Source: Ulvibacter sp047614245
GTDB taxonomy: Bacteria; Bacteroidota; Bacteroidia; Flavobacteriales; Flavobacteriaceae
Assembly: GCA_047614245.1 (NCBI GenBank)
Contig: JBLHIC010000028.1
Span: forward strand, 1 to 25,708
Length of the DNA stretch: 25,708 nt
Direction of reading: 5' to 3'
A model generated the notes under the pieces. The model had not been told where the DNA came from. It did no database searches and saw nothing but the letters and a program-made list of their open reading frames with translations. Each line of letters starts with the position of its first letter. Within the stretch, counting starts at the first letter, position 1. Both the position numbers and the translations under genes were made by a program. Below, piece by piece: positions 7,278 through 13,657 of this stretch.

Positions 7278-8003
7278 TTACTGCCTTGTCTCAATAATAT
7301 CGTAGCGATATTCTGCTCGTAGCTGTTTTTTCTGAAACAAACTATCTACAAAGTAACTCTTACGAACTTTATTAAATAATAGCCCCTTATAGCTTTGAAA
7401 TTCCAAATTTTCGATCAGACTAATACGATTATTGTGTTTTACTGAAGCCGCAACCAAACGATACTTCTCATCGAAATAATAACGCCAAGAATCGGATGAT
7501 GGAGAATCGTCTTCATACTTTATAGCCACGACTGAGGTCTCAATTGAATCTCTTATCATTTGCACTCCCTCATAACTCAATTTACAATTGTCGTCAATTA
7601 ACTTGAAAGGTTGAAAGAAGACATACTCGGCAGATAAACCTAATTTCAATGCACTTTTAACTGCACCTTGGTCTTCGACATTCACAGTATTAACTAGTTT
7701 AATAACGGTGTTTCGATCGTAGGTAATTTGATGCTCATTATTATTATCTGTCCAATTAATTGTCAAGAAATAATCAGGGATCAATTTAAAAGACTGTGTA
7801 TGCAACGTTTCAGACTCTAATAAACCATCTTCTTTATAAAGTCTTGTTGTTTTAGTAAAAGAAACAGACTTTAATTTTTGAAAAGTTTTATATCCACCGT
7901 GAGTTTCAATACTCTTGTTGACAATATCTTCACCTGTTTCCGAAGTGATTTTAGAACAACTTACAAAACTAATTGTGCAAATTAAGAGACTTATTCGCAG
8001 CAT
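7278..8003 (-). CDS. Putative outer-membrane or periplasmic lipoprotein of unknown function
   Basis: The 241-residue product starts with a short signal peptide whose lipobox is SFVS-C (Cys16). A region typical of Bacteroidota lipoproteins with a LolA/LolB-like fold follows (EDIVNKSIETHGGYKTFQKL, then alternating strands such as SVSFTKTTRLY and DYFLTINW). The HGG-containing opening resembles proteins grouped as DUF6503, but that is from memory. No catalytic motif is visible. It lies 8 bases after the small membrane protein gene on the same strand, so the two are probably one operon. It faces groEL across the shared terminator. Function unknown. Confidence 0.75.
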   Translation of the reverse strand: MLRISLLICTISFVSCSKITSETGEDIVNKSIETHGGYKTFQKLKSVSFTKTTRLYKEDGLLESETLHTQSFKLIPDYFLTINWTDNNNEHQITYDRNTVIKLVNTVNVEDQGAVKSALKLGLSAEYVFFQPFKLIDDNCKLSYEGVQMIRDSIETSVVAIKYEDDSPSSDSWRYYFDEKYRLVAASVKHNNRISLIENLEFQSYKGLLFNKVRKSYFVDSLFQKKQLRAEYRYDIIETRQ

Positions 8004-8011
8004 GTAATGGC

Positions 8012-8218
8012 CTATTCTTTTTTGAAAATTCTAAACAATGAAACAGCCACAAGCGTTATCACTACTGGCCATATCACAAACAGATCGGTACGCATAACAT
8101 CTTTACCATCGTTAGGCTGAAACGACAACCATTGTTGCATATAATATTCCCAGACTATTGCAGCTATTATTACGGCGACGGTTATTATGTATAAAAGTAC
8201 TTTTGGTTTTAAAATCAT
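8012..8218 (-). CDS. Small two-helix membrane protein, unknown
   Basis: The 68-residue product starts MILKPKVLLYIITVAVIIAA. It has one hydrophobic helix at about 8-25 and a second at about 47-62 (LFVIWPVVITLVAVSLF), with a polar loop between (QQWLSFQPNDGKDVMRTD) and a basic tail IFKKE. The frame opens at a TTG at 8233, but the ATG at 8218 is a better start, and the TTG would overlap the tail of the upstream terminator. It is 8 bases upstream of the lipoprotein gene. I recognise no family. Two helices and strong hydrophobic patterning make it a likely real gene. Confidence 0.6.
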   Translation of the reverse strand: MILKPKVLLYIITVAVIIAAIVWEYYMQQWLSFQPNDGKDVMRTDLFVIWPVVITLVAVSLFRIFKKE

Positions 8219-8232
8219 ACTATAAAAATACA

Positions 8233-8264
8233 AAAACCATCGCGATTGAAGTCGGGATGGTTTT
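8233..8264 (-). terminator. Intrinsic terminator of the copper/TonB cluster
   Basis: AAAACCATC (8233-8241) and GATGGTTTT (8256-8264) form the outer stem. Inner CGA/TCG pairs lie around a short loop. Read on the minus strand, the stem is followed by a T-rich tract (TTTTTGTATTTTT). It lies after the HMA gene and separates the metal cluster from the small membrane protein and lipoprotein pair. Confidence 0.8.
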
Positions 8265-8289
8265 GATTTATCTATTTAAAATAAATTCA

Positions 8290-8646
8290 TTAGTTCTCAT
8301 GATCGTCGACAACGTTATTATCTCGATATAGGCAACACGGATGCACACTATTATATGCTTCATCGGAAGCTTTAATCGTCTTAGTATCGTGGCCCACCGC
8401 TGCAATATTTTCATTAATTGTCGTTAGGTTGGTTTTGCGCTCGTCATAAATGATACTCAACTCGTGAGTTTTTACATTCCAAACGGCAGATTTAACTCCT
8501 TTTGTTTTTATGGAAGCCTTTTCAATTCTTTCTTTGCACATCATGCAAACTCCATCCACATCTAATATCGCGGTGGCATTTTTATTTTGTGCATAAGTCG
8601 ATATTCCAATAAAAATTAAAACCGTGCTTATTATTATCTTTTTCAT
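8290..8646 (-). CDS. Periplasmic heavy-metal-associated (HMA) domain protein
   Basis: The 118-residue product has a signal peptide cleaved near TYAQ (residue 20) and one HMA ferredoxin-like domain (about 22-90). The metal site is DGVCMMC (C34, C37), a variant of the usual GMTCxxC. The helix-strand pattern that follows (ERIEKASIKTKGVKSAVWNV, then HELSIIYDE) is normal. A C-terminal HPCCLYRD segment (H102, C104, C105) may add metal ligands. It lies 4 bases after the TonB-dependent receptor stop, so the two are co-transcribed. The signal peptide and partner suggest a periplasmic copper carrier passing metal to or from the receptor; the metal is inferred, not shown. Confidence 0.88.
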   Translation of the reverse strand: MKKIIISTVLIFIGISTYAQNKNATAILDVDGVCMMCKERIEKASIKTKGVKSAVWNVKTHELSIIYDERKTNLTTINENIAAVGHDTKTIKASDEAYNSVHPCCLYRDNNVVDDHEN

Positions 8647-8650
8647 ATCA

Positions 8651-10888
8651 TTAATTTATTTTGAATCTTAATCCGCTGTAAATACTCCTCCCGAAAATTG
8701 GACCATACACAAAGGTACTGTCAAAATTTGGCCCAAACGGATTTTCACTGGATAAAATAGGGTTATCCTGCCTTACATCTGTTAGGTTTTCACTCCCTAA
8801 ATATACTTCAAAATTACTAGAGAACACCTTCGTTACCTGAGTATTTAGAGTGCTAACTGTGGGTGAATGTTCTGGCAATTGATACGGCCTAGGATTATCG
8901 CTTGTTTTAGACAAACGTTGCTCCCCCAACCAATTGAAGGTAGCGTCAAGCCTCCATTGACTGCCATTATCTTTTAAAGTGGTTTCATAAGATATGTTGC
9001 CAAAAATACGATGACTTGGCGTTAATGGTTTCTCTTGCCTCCCAGATGTATAATCTGTTATAACTTCATAATATTTATATGCAGCTCTAAGGTCAAGGCC
9101 TTCAGCCAAATTATAATTGAGTTCAGCTTGAAAACTATTAGCATAACTCGAACCTAGCAAATTATAAAAACTGACTTCTAGCCGATTTTCCCAATCTACC
9201 ACTATCTGATTCTGAAAGTCGGTTCTATAAAAATCCAAAGTGACATCTCCTTTTCTTCCGAAAACCTTAAATCCTTGTAAAAATGACACTCCATAATTCC
9301 AAGCAATTTCAGGATCTAGACCATATATATCACCACCAGTTCCTAGAATTTTGATAGTCCGAGCCGTTGAAAAAAGACTCTGGTTTTCAGTAAAAATATT
9401 CGCACTTCTTTTTCCACGACCAATAGAGGCCCGAAACACACCTTTTTCCCAGGGGGTATAACGTGCATGCACCCTAGGTGTAATAAAAGCACCGAGTAAA
9501 TTATGGTTGTCGAATCGCAGCCCTACAGTTATATTTAAATCCCCTAAATTATCATAGGAGTATTCAAAAAATGCACCAACTGAATTTTCTATGCGCTTAT
9601 AACTAACTACTTCAACAAATTCATTATAATCGTCGAAAGTAGTACTCAATCCAGTTTTAAAATTATGCCTTGAATCACTAATAATCGAATTGAAAATTGC
9701 ATTCGCATATAAACTATTATGCTCTATATTATACTGTCTTAAACCAAAATAAGACTCTTGATTGTGACTGCTATAGGCCACTTGAACACCCATGCTCTGA
9801 TATGGGATTCTCGGATTTACATAACCCAATTTCGCCGCCATCTCATACCGTTTTGTATTGATTTCCCCTCCCCAAGCGTTGGTGGTTAGCTTATCTGTAA
9901 AAGGATTAAAATCAACCTGCCCTACTTGCTTTTCGTCATTTAAATATCTGAAATTAATAAAACTTACAAAACCTTTTTCCTGATCGGTATATTGCCATCT
10001 GTTCATTACATTTATTTGGTTGGCCAAAGGCATATCTAAAAACCCATCATTATTGTTGTCGAACTTTTCTTCTCTTAAATTTCCATGAACGTAAAAACCA
10101 GCACTCCATTTATCGCTCACCTTGGCGTTATAATGTGTATTCAATTCATAGCGACCGTTTATCGCACCATAAGCATTTAAGAAAAACTTATCGTCCTTCG
10201 TAGGCTTTTGAAGTTCCGCATTTATCTGCCCCGCAATACTCTCGAAGCCGTTTACTACGCTTCCCGCACCCTTTGTAATCTGAATGCTCTCAACCCAAGT
10301 TCCGGGAATGAAACTCAATCCATAAGCTTGGGCAGCCCCTCGAATTGACGGTATGTTTTCTGTTGTAATTAAAGTATACGGACTAGTTAATCCGAGCATT
10401 TTAATCTGCCGTGTTCCTGTAATGGCGTCAGCAAAATTTACATCAATTGATGGATTGGTTTCAAAACTTTCAGAAAGATTACAGCAGGCAGCTTTTAACA
10501 ATTCAGCACTGCTAATGTTGATTAAATTTTCTGATCGAATATAGGAGCGTGAAGAAGCCTTTCTCTTTGTTTTTAAAAGGACTTCTTCTAGATCACCTTT
10601 TACTTCTAACAGATGATAAACCATTTTTGAATCATTTATGGTTAGTGTATCTGTTTTGTATCCAATATAGCTTACGACGAGTTTGTTGTATTCCTCTTTA
10701 TAAGGCAAGCTAAAATTTCCATCAATGTCGGTAATAGTACCGACTGAAGTGTCTAACCAATAAACATTCGCTCCATTTAAACTCACATGATAGCCATTCT
10801 CATTGGCTTCCATAATTTTTCCAATTACTTTTTCTTGGGAAAACAAAAGACAGGGAGTAAATAATAATAAATATAATAATAGTTTCAT
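8651..10888 (-). CDS. TonB-dependent outer-membrane receptor with CC pair in the plug (putative copper transport)
   Basis: The 745-residue product has a signal peptide (about 1-18), a CarboxypepD_reg-like domain (about 20-105, GTITDIDGNFSLPY), a plug (about 113-230, QIKMLGLTSPYTLITTENIP, then GSVVNGFESIAGQINAEL) and a beta-barrel ending in a terminal aromatic-rich strand (GRSIYSGLRFKIN). The plug begins LLKAACCNLSESFETNPSID, with adjacent cysteines at 135-136. I recall this CC signature from flavobacterial receptors found next to HMA genes. There is no SusD partner, so a polysaccharide role is unlikely. It sits between the HYC_CC_PP gene (86-base gap holding a palindrome) and the HMA gene (4-base gap). 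Import of copper or a copper complex is the likely role by context. Confidence 0.9.
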   Translation of the reverse strand: MKLLLYLLLFTPCLLFSQEKVIGKIMEANENGYHVSLNGANVYWLDTSVGTITDIDGNFSLPYKEEYNKLVVSYIGYKTDTLTINDSKMVYHLLEVKGDLEEVLLKTKRKASSRSYIRSENLINISSAELLKAACCNLSESFETNPSIDVNFADAITGTRQIKMLGLTSPYTLITTENIPSIRGAAQAYGLSFIPGTWVESIQITKGAGSVVNGFESIAGQINAELQKPTKDDKFFLNAYGAINGRYELNTHYNAKVSDKWSAGFYVHGNLREEKFDNNNDGFLDMPLANQINVMNRWQYTDQEKGFVSFINFRYLNDEKQVGQVDFNPFTDKLTTNAWGGEINTKRYEMAAKLGYVNPRIPYQSMGVQVAYSSHNQESYFGLRQYNIEHNSLYANAIFNSIISDSRHNFKTGLSTTFDDYNEFVEVVSYKRIENSVGAFFEYSYDNLGDLNITVGLRFDNHNLLGAFITPRVHARYTPWEKGVFRASIGRGKRSANIFTENQSLFSTARTIKILGTGGDIYGLDPEIAWNYGVSFLQGFKVFGRKGDVTLDFYRTDFQNQIVVDWENRLEVSFYNLLGSSYANSFQAELNYNLAEGLDLRAAYKYYEVITDYTSGRQEKPLTPSHRIFGNISYETTLKDNGSQWRLDATFNWLGEQRLSKTSDNPRPYQLPEHSPTVSTLNTQVTKVFSSNFEVYLGSENLTDVRQDNPILSSENPFGPNFDSTFVYGPIFGRSIYSGLRFKIN

Positions 10889-10951
10889 TTTTCTGAATTT
10901 GATTCATAAACAATTATGCCTCCAGTTAAAATTGGAAGTGAGTTTTAAGAG

Positions 10952-10971
10952 ATACCTGCCTTAGCAGGTAT
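10952..10971 (+). repeat. Second REP-like palindrome, between HYC_CC_PP and TonB receptor genes
   Basis: ATACCTGC, loop CTTA, GCAGGTAT: an 8-bp perfect stem and 4-base loop, lying 3 bases past the stop codon of the HYC_CC_PP gene. No T-run follows in the direction of transcription, so it is not a classic terminator. It has the same geometry and CCTGC-N4-GCAGG core as 1789-1808, and the outer base pairs differ in a compensating way (TCCC/GGGA against TACC/GGTA). Confidence 0.55.
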
Positions 10972-10974
10972 TGA

Positions 10975-11385
10975 TCAAATTAAGAAAGTCTCATAAAGAA
11001 CCGGGATGTTCTTATACAGAGGGGGGGGATAGTAAAGAGCGTAATTATCTATACTGGCTTTATATTCAGCAACCTGCTGAAGTCGAAAAACAGAGACAAA
11101 GGCAATCGTAAATGATTTGTTAAAATCTATATTAAAATTGGCCTTTGCAAAATTATCATCGGTGGTAACAGAAGTATATTGGTTACCGCAGCAATGGCAA
11201 TCTTCGGCATCATCATCATCCTCGCAACCTGGAACTTCCATTGCCATGCCGCAAGAAAGGTGCTCCTCACCTAATGTAACCTTCGAAAGCATTTCGAACT
11301 CTCCACAATAGTGCTGCGCATAGGTGACACCTGCACTACTTAATAGTAATAAAACACACAATAATATGGAAATGATTTTACTCAT
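10975..11385 (-). CDS. HYC_CC_PP family secreted Cys-rich protein (probable copper-linked)
   Basis: The 136-residue product has a signal peptide (about 1-24, VLLLLSSAGVTYAQ). The mature protein starts with the signature HYC (C27), continues with C45, C54, an acidic run EDDDDAEDC (C63) and the CC pair HCCGN (C65-C66). It ends with a hydrophobic stretch and YYPPPLYK (120-122). These three signatures (HYC, CC, PP) define a recognised Bacteroidota family of unknown function that I recall by that name. Six cysteines with His and acidic residues suggest metal binding. I chose ATG 11385 over a TTG three codons upstream, since that TTG lies inside the promoter box. An 8-G tract (11021-11028) encodes the prolines. 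Confidence 0.85.
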   Translation of the reverse strand: MSKIISILLCVLLLLSSAGVTYAQHYCGEFEMLSKVTLGEEHLSCGMAMEVPGCEDDDDAEDCHCCGNQYTSVTTDDNFAKANFNIDFNKSFTIAFVSVFRLQQVAEYKASIDNYALYYPPPLYKNIPVLYETFLI

Positions 11386-11391
11386 ATAAAA

Positions 11392-11399
11392 CAAAGATA
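11392..11399 (-). promoter_or_regulatory. -7 box (TATCTTTG) immediately upstream of the HYC_CC_PP gene
   Basis: A perfect TAnnTTTG box on the minus strand, with its 3' end only 6 bases before the ATG at 11385. No TTTG is found 19-21 bases upstream. The spacing predicts a start at or very near the ATG, meaning a leaderless or near-leaderless transcript. Confidence 0.45.
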
Positions 11400-11439
11400 C
11401 TTCAAAATTAGAGAGGCTTACTTAAGGTTTAGCCAAACT

Positions 11440-11985
11440 TTACTTAATCTCAGCATCTACCCTTCCACATTTCAGCATCTTATCTCCAAAATATGGATTC
11501 TGAATTTCTTTGGTATTACTTAACCAATGGGCTCCAGTATTACCAAATGCCATGGGGCAGTATTGCTTATAGACAGTACCCGATTTTAGTGCCCCTTCCA
11601 ACATTTTTTCTATACCTGCTGTAAGATCAACGAACGCTTCACGCTGGATTTCAACATCGGTTGATTCAGCAATAGACTGCACTGTTTTTGTTAATTCTTC
11701 AGACACATCAATTGCAATTAATTTAGCTTGTAATGATCTAGCAACGGCAGCAGTATTCTCACCACTAGTATTAACCAAAGCCGTTTTTAGCTGAATGTAT
11801 TCTTCAAAAATCACGGCTACCTTTGGATCGTTAAATTCGGCCTCCATTTTTGCGGAAATATATTCTTTCTTCACTTTGGTTGTTTCAACTGTCACAACTT
11901 CTGGTTCGATCTGTTTTTTATCATTTTTACACGACACTAATATGATAGAAATTAAAAGTATGATACTTAGGCTTTTGATTTTCAT
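11440..11985 (-). CDS. DUF3347 domain lipoprotein (copper-associated)
   Basis: The 181-residue product has a lipoprotein signal with lipobox ILVS-C (Cys19). A helical DUF3347 domain follows (about 50-135, NDPKVAVIFEEYIQLKTALV, then SLQAKLIAIDVSEELTKTVQ). The tail is a conserved motif-rich segment, YCPMAFGNTGAHWLSNTKEI, then NPYFGDKMLKCG. C143, M145, M170 and C173 are likely Cu(I)-type ligands. DUF3347 is often fused to, or encoded beside, CusB-like efflux proteins and other copper genes. It is the first gene of the minus-strand cluster and has its own TATCTTTG box upstream. A periplasm-facing copper-binding role is likely but inferred. Confidence 0.88.
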   Translation of the reverse strand: MKIKSLSIILLISIILVSCKNDKKQIEPEVVTVETTKVKKEYISAKMEAEFNDPKVAVIFEEYIQLKTALVNTSGENTAAVARSLQAKLIAIDVSEELTKTVQSIAESTDVEIQREAFVDLTAGIEKMLEGALKSGTVYKQYCPMAFGNTGAHWLSNTKEIQNPYFGDKMLKCGRVDAEIK

Positions 11986-12005
11986 GACGTCATTTTTACG
12001 AATTA

Positions 12006-12013
12006 CAAAGATA
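12006..12013 (-). promoter_or_regulatory. -7 box (TATCTTTG) upstream of the DUF3347 gene
   Basis: A perfect TAnnTTTG box on the minus strand, 20 bases before the ATG at 11985. It shares the 10-mer GTATCTTTGT with the box before the HYC_CC_PP gene. No convincing TTTG is present at -33. Confidence 0.5.
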
Positions 12014-12026
12014 CCAATATTTGTTA

Positions 12027-12485
12027 TTAATTTTTCTCCTGAAAGTAAAAAGCAGGTATTAATATAAGTAGAAATAAAGGTTGTATCAGAAACCTTCGGA
12101 CATAGAAAATGTCCATGAAGTTATCAGGTTCTGATGCTTTTTCCATACTTCCCACAGGGGCAGTTTTCAATACTAATAGATAACAAAATACTGCAAAAAG
12201 CACGATGAATAACACGCTATATAACAAACCTGAAAGCCTTACTACATCCCTATTCTGAAAAATCACCCATAAAACACCTAGTGAAACTGCGGTATTCAAC
12301 AAAAACCTCATCGCAATATTGACCAGTAGTTTTAGAGTTTCAAATTGAGGAAGGCTTTCATAGCTCTGTATAGATTTAAAAAATGGTATCAATGGGTCGT
12401 AAAAGAGAGCCTCTTCAAATCCTCTTATAAGCACCAAAATACCAACAAGAAAAACAACAATTATGGTTTTGGTGATTCTATTCAT
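12027..12485 (-). CDS. Exosortase F system-associated membrane protein
   Basis: The 152-residue product has about four membrane helices (residues about 5-22, 50-73, 85-107, 130-147). It carries the family's signature LVLIRGFEEALFYDPLIPFF in the loop after the first helix. This family occurs as the direct neighbour of xrtF in Bacteroidota (TIGR04127-type). The frame opens at an ATG at 12497, but the ATG at 12485 gives the usual N-terminus (MNRITKTIIVV). Either start overlaps the end of xrtF, so the two are translationally coupled. Its role in exosortase processing is not established. Confidence 0.88.
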   Translation of the reverse strand: MNRITKTIIVVFLVGILVLIRGFEEALFYDPLIPFFKSIQSYESLPQFETLKLLVNIAMRFLLNTAVSLGVLWVIFQNRDVVRLSGLLYSVLFIVLFAVFCYLLVLKTAPVGSMEKASEPDNFMDIFYVRRFLIQPLFLLILIPAFYFQEKN

Positions 12486-13032
12486 CCCCGGCTTCATTTT
12501 TAGGAACTAACCTCTTAATCCAAAGCATCCATAGTAAGAAGACCATTCCGTAAATAATCCCGGGAAAAACAACGGCGTGAAGAAATTTTTCTTGATTGGG
12601 ATAATGATACAATGCAATCGCTAGAATAACGATTCGAAACACATTTACAACATAAATTAACAAGGAGCCTACTAATATAAAGAAGAACGTCTTTTTAAAA
12701 TTTTGTGCAAAAGCCACAATAAAAGCAATAAACAGAATGATGATACTTATTGAATTACAACCCTCAATTATACTCGCCAAATAGCTGCCGTTTATATTCA
12801 AAACCATCTGAGCCTTTGTTTCATGGGCAATAATCTCGGCATTGTAACCCAGTTTAGAAATAAGTCCAGTGCTCTGTCTAGCAACGTAATGCGTTACAAA
12901 ATCTGGATGATAAGACCCTCCTATTGAAAGCTTCAGATACATGGCGTAGCAGAAACTTAAAAGAAGATAGCTTCCTAAAAAAAGGAAAACAAACTGTACT
13001 ACCGACCTATATTTTAAAATTAATTCCTTCAC
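12478..13032 (-). CDS. xrtF: Exosortase family protein XrtF
   Basis: An inner-membrane transpeptidase-like enzyme of the exosortase/archaeosortase superfamily, predicted to cut C-terminal sorting signals and transfer the protein to an acceptor. The 184-residue multi-pass product has the catalytic triad: Cys92 in EGCNSISI, Arg133 in NVFRI and His152 in LHAVVFP. It is the short exosortase type, as expected for XrtF. The start is GTG at 13030-13032. It is followed by the associated protein in an overlapping arrangement. No protein with a recognisable C-terminal sorting signal (motif, helix, basic end) is encoded in this window. Confidence 0.94.
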   Translation of the reverse strand: MKELILKYRSVVQFVFLFLGSYLLLSFCYAMYLKLSIGGSYHPDFVTHYVARQSTGLISKLGYNAEIIAHETKAQMVLNINGSYLASIIEGCNSISIIILFIAFIVAFAQNFKKTFFFILVGSLLIYVVNVFRIVILAIALYHYPNQEKFLHAVVFPGIIYGMVFLLWMLWIKRLVPKNEAGDE

Positions 13033-13051
13033 TACTAATTATTACTTTTAA

Positions 13052-13059
13052 CAAAAATA
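13052..13059 (-). promoter_or_regulatory. -7 box (TATTTTTG) upstream of xrtF
   Basis: A perfect TAnnTTTG octamer on the minus strand, about 19 bases before the GTG start of xrtF. No clear TTTG at the -33 spacing. Confidence 0.4.
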
Positions 13060-13119
13060 CAGGATTACATTTTAGTCTATCTTGGAGTTTTGAAATACTT
13101 TTACTTAAAACAATTCACA

Positions 13120-13575
13120 ATGCCATTTGATAGTTTACGCCATAAAGTTAGAACCATCTTAGCAAACGAAAATGAAAATGCAGAACAGCGAATGACTGAA
13201 GTTTGCGAATTGCTGCAAACTTCAATTGGTTATTATAACTGGGTTGGCTTTTATTTTGCAAATGATGTCGAAAAAACACTTCATTTGAAAGCTTTTGCTG
13301 GAGTCCCAACCGATCACACAGTGATTCCTTTTGGCAAAGGTATCTGCGGACAGGTTGCAGTTTCAAACGAAAACTTTGTCGTTGCCGACGTGAAAGCGCA
13401 AAACAATTATATTGCTTGTAGTATTTATGTTAAAGCGGAAATTGTAATTCCATTGTTTAAAGACGATAAAAATATTGGGCAAATTGACGTTGATTCTCAC
13501 ACCGACGATCCTTTCTCTCAAGAAGATGAGCGCTTCTTAGTATGGGTAAACCAAATGGTTTCGGCGATCCTATAA
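13120..13575 (+). CDS. GAF-domain protein, free-methionine-(R)-sulfoxide reductase type
   Basis: A single GAF domain of 151 residues that resembles fRMsr (E. coli YebR/MsrC), which reduces free methionine-R-sulfoxide. Key matches are GKGICG (C76) and YIACS (C100, catalytic, equivalent to E. coli C118). The acidic substrate residues E107, D123 and D125 (AEIVIP and GQIDVDS) are also present. The residue equivalent to the resolving Cys84 is His66 (TDHTVIPFG), so the usual disulfide partner is missing; C76 could substitute. The start ATG 13120 is preferred over a TTG at 13090, since it gives the family's N-terminal length. Monocistronic, divergent from xrtF and convergent with the next gene. Confidence 0.85.
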   Translation: MPFDSLRHKVRTILANENENAEQRMTEVCELLQTSIGYYNWVGFYFANDVEKTLHLKAFAGVPTDHTVIPFGKGICGQVAVSNENFVVADVKAQNNYIACSIYVKAEIVIPLFKDDKNIGQIDVDSHTDDPFSQEDERFLVWVNQMVSAIL

Positions 13576-13657
13576 GGAATACAGATTATGGCCAAAAACT
13601 TGAAATAACTCAACATACCGAATCAAGTATTTTATTTGTGATGAAGTACGACTTGTT

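Noticed and set aside
13598..13637. Possible terminator for the GAF gene (ACTTGA ... TCAAGT followed by ATTTTATTT)
   Set aside because: Only six pairs around a 19-base loop with an interrupted T-tract; too weak to call.
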